Shown: in pieces, positions 7,407 to 16,149 of the stretch
How the letters are laid out: each line of letters starts with the position of its first letter
Numbering within the stretch: position 1 is the stretch's first letter
Assembly (NCBI GenBank): GCA_003152195.1
Contig: PLZN01000495.1
Span: 1-34,445, forward strand
Length of the DNA stretch: 34,445 nt
Source: Acidobacteriaceae bacterium
GTDB lineage: Bacteria; Acidobacteriota; Terriglobia; Terriglobales; Acidobacteriaceae
Reading direction: 5' to 3'
Notes under the pieces: model-generated
What the model saw: the letters and a program-made list of their open reading frames with translations, nothing else
Told to the model about the DNA's origin: nothing
Database searches by the model: none
Translations under genes and position numbers: made by a program

Positions 7407-8888
7407 ATGTCGGGTATCGCCGGGTCGGTAATCACCAAGGAACCGCGAGCGGAGAATGAACCAAGGGATGCGCGAGGCATTCCAGCCGAAAGAGGTGTGC
7501 CGCTGAAACTGAAACAGGGCTTGATGCGCAATCCGCTAAGGCGGTTTCACAATTACCGTGTCCCTAGACAGATCGCTAGGTGTGGTTTTCCTTGGGACAG
7601 GGTCTACACCTATTGTGAAACCGCTTTAAGCGGCCAACTCGCTAAGAACGCCAGCTGGATGTTCCTCGGCCAAGGCGTCAGCTTCGCTGTCCAGGCATGT
7701 TACTTCGTCCTGCTCGCACGCTTGCTGGGCGCCGACCAGTATGGAATTTTCGTTGGTGCCGCTGCCGCCGTCTCGCTGCTGAGCCAGTACAGCACGCTCG
7801 GCTCAGGCATGGTCCTGCTCCGCCAGGTGAGCCGCCACAACGGCGAATTCCCGCAGTACTGGGGCAACGTGCTCCTCACCACGCTCAGCGTCGGGCTCCT
7901 TGTCATCGTGAGCCTCGCCATGTTTGGTAAGTGGATGGTTGGCCCAGCCAGCGCCTCTGTCATCGTTCTCGTTGCCGTGGGCGAATGCACCTGCGCGCGC
8001 CTCGCCGAGGGCGGCGGGCAAGCCTTCCAGGCCTTTGAACAACTCAAGCTCACCGCCGCTCTCACCTCCCTCACAAATATCGCGCGCCTCGTCACCGCTG
8101 CAGGCATGGTGCTTGTTCTCCACCGCGCTACCGTGCGTCAGTGGGTCATTGCTTCGCTCGCGGTTTCCTGCCTCTCCGCCGCTATGGCCCTCATCCTGGT
8201 GACCACTCGTCTCGGCTTGCCTAAGTTCGACTTTCACTTGCTTCGTAAGCGGGCCCTTGAAGGCATCGGCTTCTCCATTGCCGCCAGCACCACGTCCATC
8301 TACAACGACATCGATAAGGCCATGCTCAGCCGCTACGGCATGCTCGCCGCCAACGGAATTTACAGCATGGCGTATCGCGTCGTCGACATGAGCTGCACTC
8401 CTATCCGCTCGCTCCAGTCAGCCGCCTTTCCGCGCTTTTGCCAGATGGGGAGGAACGGGGCGCGCGGCTCGATCGGTCTCACGCGGAGACTGCTCGGCAA
8501 GACATTGCCCTTCGGCCTGCTGGCAGCCGTTGTCATGTTTCTGGCTGCGCCCATTATTCCTTACGTAGTAGGCCGGAGCTTCGCCAACAGCGTCTCCGCA
8601 CTGCAATGGTTGTGTCTGCTGCCGGTCTTCCGCAGCCTTCACCTCAGTGCTGGGGACACGCTTACCGGCGCCGGCTACCAGCGCTACCGCACCGCCGCGC
8701 AGCTCATCGCCGCAGCGTTGAACTTCGGCCTCAACCTCTGGCTTATCCCCGCCTACTCATGGCATGGAGCAGCCTGGTCGAGCCTGGTGACCGATGGAGC
8801 CCTTGCCGCCGGCAACTGGATCGTGCTCAGCCTGTTGATTCGCAGGGAGAACCACACCGTCCTCGAAAGTCAAGTCGCCGCCATATAG
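7407..8888 (+). CDS. Oligosaccharide flippase (Wzx/MATE-like); N-terminal about 75-90 aa uncertain
   Basis: Multi-TM protein; family-like start 'LAKNASWMFLGQGVSFAVQACYFVLLARLLGADQYGIFVG'. True start may be downstream of 7407. Confidence 0.88.
   Translation: MSGIAGSVITKEPRAENEPRDARGIPAERGVPLKLKQGLMRNPLRRFHNYRVPRQIARCGFPWDRVYTYCETALSGQLAKNASWMFLGQGVSFAVQACYFVLLARLLGADQYGIFVGAAAAVSLLSQYSTLGSGMVLLRQVSRHNGEFPQYWGNVLLTTLSVGLLVIVSLAMFGKWMVGPASASVIVLVAVGECTCARLAEGGGQAFQAFEQLKLTAALTSLTNIARLVTAAGMVLVLHRATVRQWVIASLAVSCLSAAMALILVTTRLGLPKFDFHLLRKRALEGIGFSIAASTTSIYNDIDKAMLSRYGMLAANGIYSMAYRVVDMSCTPIRSLQSAAFPRFCQMGRNGARGSIGLTRRLLGKTLPFGLLAAVVMFLAAPIIPYVVGRSFANSVSALQWLCLLPVFRSLHLSAGDTLTGAGYQRYRTAAQLIAAALNFGLNLWLIPAYSWHGAAWSSLVTDGALAAGNWIVLSLLIRRENHTVLESQVAAI
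7533..7633. repeat. Large inverted repeat in the 5' part of the flippase ORF
   Basis: GCGGTTTCACAAT (7541..7553) / ATTGTGAAACCGC (7612..7624), perfect 13 bp; nested TGTCCC/GGGACA and CCTAG/CTAGG pairs; extended ends CCGCTAAGGCGG / CCGCTTTAAGCGG. Confidence 0.8.
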
Positions 8889-8931
8889 AGCCGATTTCCG
8901 GTTGCTAATTCCCAGCCGAGTACATCCAAAG

Positions 8932-8957
8932 GCGGCCTTTCTTGCCAGAAAGGCCGC
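8932..8957. terminator. Perfect 10-bp hairpin downstream of flippase gene (terminator-like, no U-tract)
   Basis: GCGGCCTTTC-TTGCCA-GAAAGGCCGC. Confidence 0.4.
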
Positions 8958-9285
8958 GCCATCTTCGGCGGCTTCGCTGTACACCCTTGCGAGCTGAGTA
9001 AGGGAGGGTGCCAAAACCTCGCCTTCCCTTTGAGACCTGCATTCTGACGGCGTCGGCGGCCATACGGTCTGATGTCCTCTGGCCTGCAGTTTATAGTCAG
9101 GGACGAAGCATCTCTGGACAACTGAGACCTGGCCTAAAGCGAAGACAAAGGAAAGCCAATTCGGGCTAAAATCTTCGCGATGGGAGGGCCTTCACAATCG
9201 GCGTACCGCCATTGCAGTTTTTTCGCGGAGACCGGCCCGGGCACACCTATAGTAAAAAAGCGCTCTAGATGCTTGTCAGGAAAGG

Positions 9286-9672
9286 TTGCATAGCATGCGC
9301 ACGCTCTTGATCACGGCGGCACTTCTACTCCCCCACGTTTGCGCACATGGGCAGACTGTCCAGCAGAAGGCAGCTACGAAGACACTTGCCCGGAAGGCGC
9401 AGGCCCAGTGCGATGCACAGACCCCAAAAGTCGCCAGGACACTTACGGCCTTGGTTAAAGAAACGCGGGTTTATGCCGTTTTCTATTCGCCTAAGTTTTC
9501 GAAATGCATCGCGGCGGTCTACCTTCCGATCGACAAGTATCTCATCGCGGCTAGCCTGATTAACTTAGATCCTGCTGCCGGGACGCAGCATATCGTTTGG
9601 GAAGACCTCTTTCCCAAACCGTTTGATGCCATCTCCGCACTCGATTTGCAGATTGATAAGCTAAGCAAATGA
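9286..9672 (+). CDS. Small secreted protein of unknown function
   Basis: 128 aa; signal peptide-like MRTLLITAALLLPHVCAHGQ; two Cys in mature part; no family recognised. Confidence 0.65.
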   Translation: MHSMRTLLITAALLLPHVCAHGQTVQQKAATKTLARKAQAQCDAQTPKVARTLTALVKETRVYAVFYSPKFSKCIAAVYLPIDKYLIAASLINLDPAAGTQHIVWEDLFPKPFDAISALDLQIDKLSK

Positions 9673-9750
9673 TAAGAGCCCTGTGTCCATCCAGGCGAAG
9701 ACCGCCGGGCTGGCTGAGCCGGCTCGAACGAAATACGAGAGCCGGCAAGG

Positions 9751-11067
9751 GTGCAAAAGATGTTGAAACGACGCTGCGCGTTCGCACTTAAGATCGGCTG
9801 TCTGGCGGCACTCATGGTGGGCATCGCCTGGAATGTGCGCTTTGGGATCGCCGATCTTTTGGCCCGCCGGAAGCAGCCGGACGATACTCGCATGGCCATG
9901 CGCCTGCTGCCCGCAACTGCGGTCTATCCAGCGCAACTTGCCGATGAGGTTTATGCCATAGATCCCGCATCCGCGAAATCGCTGCTGCAGGGGGCAGTGA
10001 AACTCGACCGCTATGACGCGTCGAGCTGGATCCGGCTGGGGCTCTTGTATGAGTCCGAGGGCGATCTTCCCCAGGCCGAAGAGGCGCTGTTGCGCGCGGC
10101 GGGTGCGGATTCTACCTTTCTTCCCAGCTGGTCGCTGGCAAACTTTTATTTTCGCCGTGAGAATGCTGCCCGCTTCTGGTACTGGGCCCGAAGAGCCGCT
10201 CAGATGGCTCCGGACGACGCTACACCCCTATTCCGTCTGGCCTGGTACGTTAGTCCGAATGCCCGGGAAATTGCAGGCCGTCTGCAAGTGCAAAGGCCGG
10301 TAATCGAAGTCCAATTCGTCAATTTTCTAATGGCCCAGGGAGATCCCGAGGCCGTGACTGAGGCCGCATCGCATCTGCTGGTGGCGGGGAAGGAGGCCGA
10401 AACCCTGCTGGAGGTATGCGACTGGCTCATCGACCACCAGCATCCCGATCTGGCGCTACCACTCTGGAATGAGCTTGCGGAGCGTCATCAGATCCCGTAC
10501 GCACAACTTGTGGCAGGGTCCACAGACGCGGTTACGAACGGCGGATTCGGCAAATCGCCCGCATCCCGGGGCTTCGATTGGCACCTGAAGCCTGTAGAGG
10601 GGGTAAGCTCTTTTTTGAACGTCAATCCGAATGCGCTTGGTTTCGATTTCTCTGGAGAGGAGCCAAACAGTTTTCTGATCATGAACCAGGCCGCTCCCGT
10701 TCAGCCGCAGAAGCATTATGTCCTGGCCATCGACTACGAGACCTCCGGCATTCCTCCCGGCAGCGGGATTGAATGGTTGGTGACGGATGTTGCATCAGGC
10801 GCCGTATTGGCCAGGACGGGCAGCCTTTCCGCGGAGCGAGGAGGAGAGACATCCGCTTGCGTCGCGGCCACTGATGGAACTAAGTTCGTCAATTTATCGC
10901 TACTTTACCAGCGGCAGCCAGGCACCGTGCGGGTCGAGGGGAAGCTAACCCTCAAAGGAGTGAGACTCTCCGGCGCTCCCGCAGAGGCTTGCATGACGGG
11001 AAAATCTCCGCTTCCGGACCTGTCTCCCCGGGGTTATGAGCCTACACTCGTGGTTAATGGAGGTTGA
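9751..11067 (+). CDS. TPR-like protein with C-terminal beta-sandwich-like region
   Basis: 438 aa; N-terminal TM, helical repeats 'DASSWIRLGLLYESEGDLPQAEEALLRAA'; C-term 'NGGFGKSPASRGFDWHL...' resembles carbohydrate-binding jelly-roll starts. Confidence 0.7.
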   Translation: MQKMLKRRCAFALKIGCLAALMVGIAWNVRFGIADLLARRKQPDDTRMAMRLLPATAVYPAQLADEVYAIDPASAKSLLQGAVKLDRYDASSWIRLGLLYESEGDLPQAEEALLRAAGADSTFLPSWSLANFYFRRENAARFWYWARRAAQMAPDDATPLFRLAWYVSPNAREIAGRLQVQRPVIEVQFVNFLMAQGDPEAVTEAASHLLVAGKEAETLLEVCDWLIDHQHPDLALPLWNELAERHQIPYAQLVAGSTDAVTNGGFGKSPASRGFDWHLKPVEGVSSFLNVNPNALGFDFSGEEPNSFLIMNQAAPVQPQKHYVLAIDYETSGIPPGSGIEWLVTDVASGAVLARTGSLSAERGGETSACVAATDGTKFVNLSLLYQRQPGTVRVEGKLTLKGVRLSGAPAEACMTGKSPLPDLSPRGYEPTLVVNGG

Positions 11068-11198
11068 TCGATCGTCTCCCTGGCGAAATGAACTGGATGA
11101 CATCCGGGATCATCAGGCGTATAAATGGGCCAACCGCTACGGGCAACTTAGCAGGTGACTGCCCAAGAGTGGATTAATAAGTTGGCTCCACATCCCCC

Positions 11199-12233
11199 AT
11201 GACTCACCATAAGATCACTGCCATCCAACTTGTGTCCCGGGAAGCAGACTATCCGCAATGCCTGCGGATTAGTTCTTTGGCGTGGCTGGGTCTGTGCTGG
11301 CTGGTATTGGGCGGCTCCGTTTATGCGCAGCAACCTGAGCGGGCCATTTCTGCGGTATCGAACCTCGATTACGTCTACTCAAATTTGCCGACGCAGCCGG
11401 TAGGGCCCGACGATCTGCTGGCGTTATCCGTCTACGATTCTCCGGAACTCACGCGCACCGTGCGCGTGGATGCCGATGGCAATATCCGCTTGCCCATGCT
11501 CAGAGACCCCATCCAGGTGCGCGGCATGGTTCCGGCACAGGTGGAATCCACGATTGCCAACTCCCTGACGAAGGGAAAAGTGCTGGTGGATCCCATCGTG
11601 ACCGTAACCATTGTGGAGTACCAAAGCCGGCCGGTCAACGTGGTTGGAGCGGTCAAGACTCCGCTGGTTTTTCAGGCGACACGGCCCGTTCCGCTGCTGG
11701 ATGCAATCGCTCGGGCAGGGGGGATCAGAGAAGATGCCGGCTCCGACATTGTCGTCAGCCAGGAAGTCATGCGGGAAGGAAAGCAGGCCAGGATCACCCA
11801 GACCATACCTGTTCGGAATCTGATTGATAATGCCGATCCCAGTCTTAACGTGATGCTGCATGGCGGCGAGGAAGTTCTGGTTGCCGAGGCACGGAAGATC
11901 TACGTGGTTGGGAACGTCAAGAAGCCTGGAGCTTACCCGATCCGCAATGACGAAGAGGCCACAATCCTGCAGGTACTGGCCCTCTCGGAAGGCCTAAGCC
12001 CCTATCCGGGCAAGGTGGCGTATGTATATCGCAGATCGGCTGCCGGCACAAGGACGGAGGTTCCCATTGCCCTGGCGAAGATTATGAAGCGCAAATCGCC
12101 GGACGTGGCGCTGATGGCCAACGACATACTCTACATACCGGATAACAAGGGGCAGCGTATCACGGCAGAAACGCTGGATCGGATCACCGGCTTTGGCGCC
12201 CAAACCGCTACCGACTTCGTTATCTGGCACTGA
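11199..12233 (+). CDS. Polysaccharide export protein (Wza-like, SLBB domains)
   Basis: 'VGPDDLLALSVYDSPELTRTVRVDADGNIRLPMLRDPIQVRGMVPAQVESTIANSL', 'VNVVGAVKTP', 'IYVVGNVKKPGAYPI'. Confidence 0.95.
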   Translation: MTHHKITAIQLVSREADYPQCLRISSLAWLGLCWLVLGGSVYAQQPERAISAVSNLDYVYSNLPTQPVGPDDLLALSVYDSPELTRTVRVDADGNIRLPMLRDPIQVRGMVPAQVESTIANSLTKGKVLVDPIVTVTIVEYQSRPVNVVGAVKTPLVFQATRPVPLLDAIARAGGIREDAGSDIVVSQEVMREGKQARITQTIPVRNLIDNADPSLNVMLHGGEEVLVAEARKIYVVGNVKKPGAYPIRNDEEATILQVLALSEGLSPYPGKVAYVYRRSAAGTRTEVPIALAKIMKRKSPDVALMANDILYIPDNKGQRITAETLDRITGFGAQTATDFVIWH

Positions 12234-12243
12234 GATCCGCAAT

Positions 12244-14457
12244 ATGCGCAAAGAAGAGATCGCAATCCCAGAGGTAAGCGCCAACGGTTTCGATCGCCAA
12301 CCGATCTCCCATCCGGTTGTTCTTCCTGCGCTTGAGAAGGAAGCGGCGCTCAGCGGACCTTCTCTCTCCCAGTATCTCTGGATGGTTAAGCGCCACCGCT
12401 GGAAGCTGGTTGCATTCGTGGCTTTTTCCGTAGTTGCCACAGTGATCGTTTCTAAGCGATTGACTCCGCTCTATGAGTCTACCGCGGTCATTGATATCGA
12501 TCGTCAAACGCCGGCCGCCGTCCTTGGCGATGAGAGTAGGGCCGCCAACAACTCCGCGGATGTGGAGAACTTTCTTACCACGCAGGAGCAAATCGTCCAA
12601 TCGGACGCCGTTCTCCGCCCCGTCGTGGAGAAATATCATCTCACTACGCCGGCTCTTCGAAAGCTGGCAAAAAATAAGCTCCTCTCCTCGCGGCTCAAGG
12701 ACGCACCGATCGAACTGCCCGGCCTGAAAGTCACTCGTCCTTTGCATACCTTTCTGCTTCTGATCAGTTACCGTTCTCCGGATGCGCAGCTTTCCGCCGA
12801 TGTCGTCAATGAGATCGCCAGGAGCTACATACGTCATACCTATGACATTCGCTTTCAGGCAGCTTCCCAGATGACGGGCTATATGGAAAAGCAGCTTGAA
12901 GAGCTGAAGGCCCAGATGGAGCGGTCCGCGGGCGCGTTGGCTAACCTCGAGAAGGATCTCGATGTGATCAACCCGGAGGAAAAAACTGACGTCTTTTCCG
13001 CCCGGTTACTGCACCTCGATAACGACCTCACCGCGGCCGAGGTGGATCGGGCAAGCAAAGAAGCTGCGTACAACGCGGTGAAGAGCGGTTCCTTGCCGGC
13101 TGCGGAAGCGTCCGGCCAAGGGGAGCAGCTGCGTGCCCTGGAAGAAAAGCTGAACGAGTCCACAGAGAAGTTCGCTGAAATTCAGACGCAGTTCGGTTCA
13201 TCCCACCCCGTATTCAAGAAGGCGTCCAGCCAGATAACCGAATTACAGTGGCAGGTCGATGTTCTACGGCGGCGCATCGTCCAAAGAGTAGGCAGCGATT
13301 ATCAGCAGGCCGTGAATCGGGAATCTCTCCTGCGCCAGGACATGACACAGGCCAAGGCTGAATTCGACCAGATGAATGCCCGTTCCTTCGAATACAAGGC
13401 CCTGAAACAGGAAGCGGACACCGACAAAGCACTCTATGAGGAGCTCATCCGCAAGATTCGGGAGGCCGGTATCAACGCCAGTTTTGAAAGCAGTTCGATC
13501 CGGCTGGCGGATATTGCTCGTCCCGCGCTCTACCCCTCTTTCCCCAAGGTCGCCCTGAATGCTTTACTGGCCTTATTCGGCTCTACCATCATCGGCCTGA
13601 GCATCATCCTCCTCATGGATGCTTTGGATACGACTGTCCTGGACAGCGAACACCTGCAGCGAGAACTGCGGGTTCCCATGCTTCCTTCCCTTCCCGTGGG
13701 GAAATTTACCATGGGCACCTTGCCTATGCAGGAGATGCCTGCGGATCCGGACGCAAGGTTCAATAGAAGCGCTGTTAAAGATGCGCTGGCTGCGCCGAAT
13801 CGCGCTTTCGATGAAGCCATTCGTACCTTGAGAAGTTCTATTCTGCTATCCGCGGGTCTTGAGCACCATCCCAGAAGCATGCTCGTGACCTCCGCATCCC
13901 CTGCTGAAGGAAAGTCGACGATTGCGCTCTACCTGGCGGCAGCTCACAGCCAGCAGCAGCGGAGGACTTTGTTGATCGACGGCGATATGCGCCGGCCCGT
14001 GATTAAGCTAGGCGTTTCCAATGACCGTGGCCTTTCCGACGTCGTCAATGGCACGATGCACTGGCGTGAAGCCGTCCAGACTCCATATGCCTATCCGGAT
14101 CTGGATATTCTGTCGGCTGGTCCGTCATCGCGCCGGGTGGCAGACCGCATCGGAATTGTGCTGAGGTCGATCCTCGATGAGGCGGAACGTGAGTACGACC
14201 TGGTGGTCATCGATTCGCCTCCGCTGCTTGGCTTTGCCGAACCCCTGGAAATTGCTGCATTGGTGGACGGCGTAATCGTGGTTGCGCGCGCGGGGCGCAC
14301 GAACCGCAGTGCGGTAGCCAGCGTGGTAGAACAACTCAAGCGCGTACGCGCCGACATCATTGGCATTGTTCTCAATGGGGTCCGGGCAGACATGAGTGCG
14401 CAATATTACTACTACAGTGCTCGCTATTACAGTCACTACACCACTCATGATCGCTGA
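12244..14457 (+). CDS. Wzz/Wzc-like chain-length determinant fused to BY-kinase domain
   Basis: ORF 12193..14457; ATG at 12244 lies after the wza stop. Wzz TM/coiled coil; 'VTSASPAEGKSTIALYLAAAHSQQQRRTLLIDGDMRRP' Walker A/A', 'YDLVVIDSPP' Walker B; C-term YYYYSARYYSHY Tyr cluster. Confidence 0.95.
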   Translation: MRKEEIAIPEVSANGFDRQPISHPVVLPALEKEAALSGPSLSQYLWMVKRHRWKLVAFVAFSVVATVIVSKRLTPLYESTAVIDIDRQTPAAVLGDESRAANNSADVENFLTTQEQIVQSDAVLRPVVEKYHLTTPALRKLAKNKLLSSRLKDAPIELPGLKVTRPLHTFLLLISYRSPDAQLSADVVNEIARSYIRHTYDIRFQAASQMTGYMEKQLEELKAQMERSAGALANLEKDLDVINPEEKTDVFSARLLHLDNDLTAAEVDRASKEAAYNAVKSGSLPAAEASGQGEQLRALEEKLNESTEKFAEIQTQFGSSHPVFKKASSQITELQWQVDVLRRRIVQRVGSDYQQAVNRESLLRQDMTQAKAEFDQMNARSFEYKALKQEADTDKALYEELIRKIREAGINASFESSSIRLADIARPALYPSFPKVALNALLALFGSTIIGLSIILLMDALDTTVLDSEHLQRELRVPMLPSLPVGKFTMGTLPMQEMPADPDARFNRSAVKDALAAPNRAFDEAIRTLRSSILLSAGLEHHPRSMLVTSASPAEGKSTIALYLAAAHSQQQRRTLLIDGDMRRPVIKLGVSNDRGLSDVVNGTMHWREAVQTPYAYPDLDILSAGPSSRRVADRIGIVLRSILDEAEREYDLVVIDSPPLLGFAEPLEIAALVDGVIVVARAGRTNRSAVASVVEQLKRVRADIIGIVLNGVRADMSAQYYYYSARYYSHYTTHDR

Positions 14458-14481
14458 GCCTTTCCCCCGTAGATTTCTCCG

Positions 14482-16149
14482 ATGCCATCAGAACAGTCCG
14501 CAGGATGCAAAGTGATACCGATGGCGAAGGGTGGTGTCGTTTATCTGTGTGTCTGGTCGGGAGACGCGAAACGTGCGCGCGATCTGGTGGGCAATCGCCG
14601 TCCTGGGATCGAGATCAGGGAATTCCCGCATCGCATGCTGCGAGTAAGTGGGTTCACCGAGCGGATTCGTCTGCTGCGCGGGTTTCGGGGCCGGGCCATC
14701 GTCTTTTACTTCCAATCCCTCACTGACTTCAAGCACAGGCAGATTCTCGGATGCATCCAATTTCTGCACCGATGCCAGGAAACAGTACTGTGCGATCAGG
14801 AGGGACGTTGGGAGTCGATTGGAAATGTCGATATCCTCCGGTCGGCCTCCGGAGTTCTGGTCAGCATCCTGCTTGACGTGAAGACCCTGATCTTCTGGTG
14901 GTGTTATCTCCACCTCTGGCTTATGCGCGCTAAGCTCGTTCCCGCCCATATAGGCGGCGCTAACCCCGAGATCGCTTATCTGATTCCGAACCCTGCAAAC
15001 ATGGGCTCCGGGGGAGGGGCGATAAGTCACATTCGCGGTTTCCTGTACGGTCTGAAGGCCGCCAGAATAACCTGCCGAGTCTTCAGCGGTACGGCGTTGG
15101 CACAGGATGCTTTTGAGAACGAGATCATAGCCGCCGGAAGCCGTCCTTACTTCTTCTGGGGGGCCGCCATGCTTTCCTACAACTTCGTATTTGCCCGAGG
15201 AGTACAAAGATATCTCGCCTCGGACGCTCCACGTTTCTTTTATCAACGGCATTTCGCTTTTTCGATTGCCGGAGCGCTCCTCTCCAGACGCTTGAAGGTC
15301 CCGTTAATTCTTGAATACAACGGTTCGGAAGCGTGGGTCGCGAAACACTGGGACCCTAACCCTCTCCGAAACTGGATCAGGTTGTGCGAGGACGTGACGC
15401 TGCGCTGCGCGGCCAGGATCATTGTGGTTTCCGATGTGCTAAGGGAGGAATTACTGGAGAGAGGTATTCCGGCAGATCGCATTCGGGTGAATCCGAATGC
15501 CGTAGATCCGAACTATTTTTATCCCGGACGGGGGAGGGAATTGGGACGCAGACAACTTGATGTAGAACCCGATGAAGTGCTGATCGGCTTTGTGGGAACT
15601 TTCAGCCTATGGCACGGAATTGAGATACTCCAGCAGGCAATCGTCAGTTTGCTAAGCAGTTCTCCGCCACGCCGCTTGCGCTTTGTTCTGATCGGCGATG
15701 GTTTGCTCCATGGAGAAATGCGTTCCGCCCTGGCCGCGTACGAGAGCACCGGAGAGGTGATATTTACCGGACCTCTGCCACGCGATAAGGTCGCCGAGTT
15801 CCTGGACGCTTCGGACATCCTGGTTTCACCTCATATTCCCATGCCGGATGGCAGCAGGTTCTTTGGGTCGCCAACCAAGCTTTTTGAGTACATGGCAATG
15901 GGCAAGGGCATTGTTGCCAGCCGCCTTGATCAGCTCGCCGAAGTTCTCGAGCATGACCGGACCGCGTGGCTGATCACCCCCGGCAACGTCGAAGAGCTTG
16001 CAGAGGCGATTTTGCGCCTTGCGCTGGATCAACCGAAACGTGAGGCGCTTGGGTCTGCCGCCCGGCGTGCCGCGGTGGAGCGCCATTGTTGGTCACACAA
16101 TGTTGCCTGCGCGCTGGGCGATTTCAACCTGGCCCCGTCAAGACGATGA
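14482..16149 (+). CDS. Glycosyltransferase (GT4-like)
   Basis: 555 aa; 'VNPNAVDPNYFYPG', 'IGFVGTFSLWHGIEIL', 'PTKLFEYMAMGKGIVAS'. Confidence 0.9.
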   Translation: MPSEQSAGCKVIPMAKGGVVYLCVWSGDAKRARDLVGNRRPGIEIREFPHRMLRVSGFTERIRLLRGFRGRAIVFYFQSLTDFKHRQILGCIQFLHRCQETVLCDQEGRWESIGNVDILRSASGVLVSILLDVKTLIFWWCYLHLWLMRAKLVPAHIGGANPEIAYLIPNPANMGSGGGAISHIRGFLYGLKAARITCRVFSGTALAQDAFENEIIAAGSRPYFFWGAAMLSYNFVFARGVQRYLASDAPRFFYQRHFAFSIAGALLSRRLKVPLILEYNGSEAWVAKHWDPNPLRNWIRLCEDVTLRCAARIIVVSDVLREELLERGIPADRIRVNPNAVDPNYFYPGRGRELGRRQLDVEPDEVLIGFVGTFSLWHGIEILQQAIVSLLSSSPPRRLRFVLIGDGLLHGEMRSALAAYESTGEVIFTGPLPRDKVAEFLDASDILVSPHIPMPDGSRFFGSPTKLFEYMAMGKGIVASRLDQLAEVLEHDRTAWLITPGNVEELAEAILRLALDQPKREALGSAARRAAVERHCWSHNVACALGDFNLAPSRR

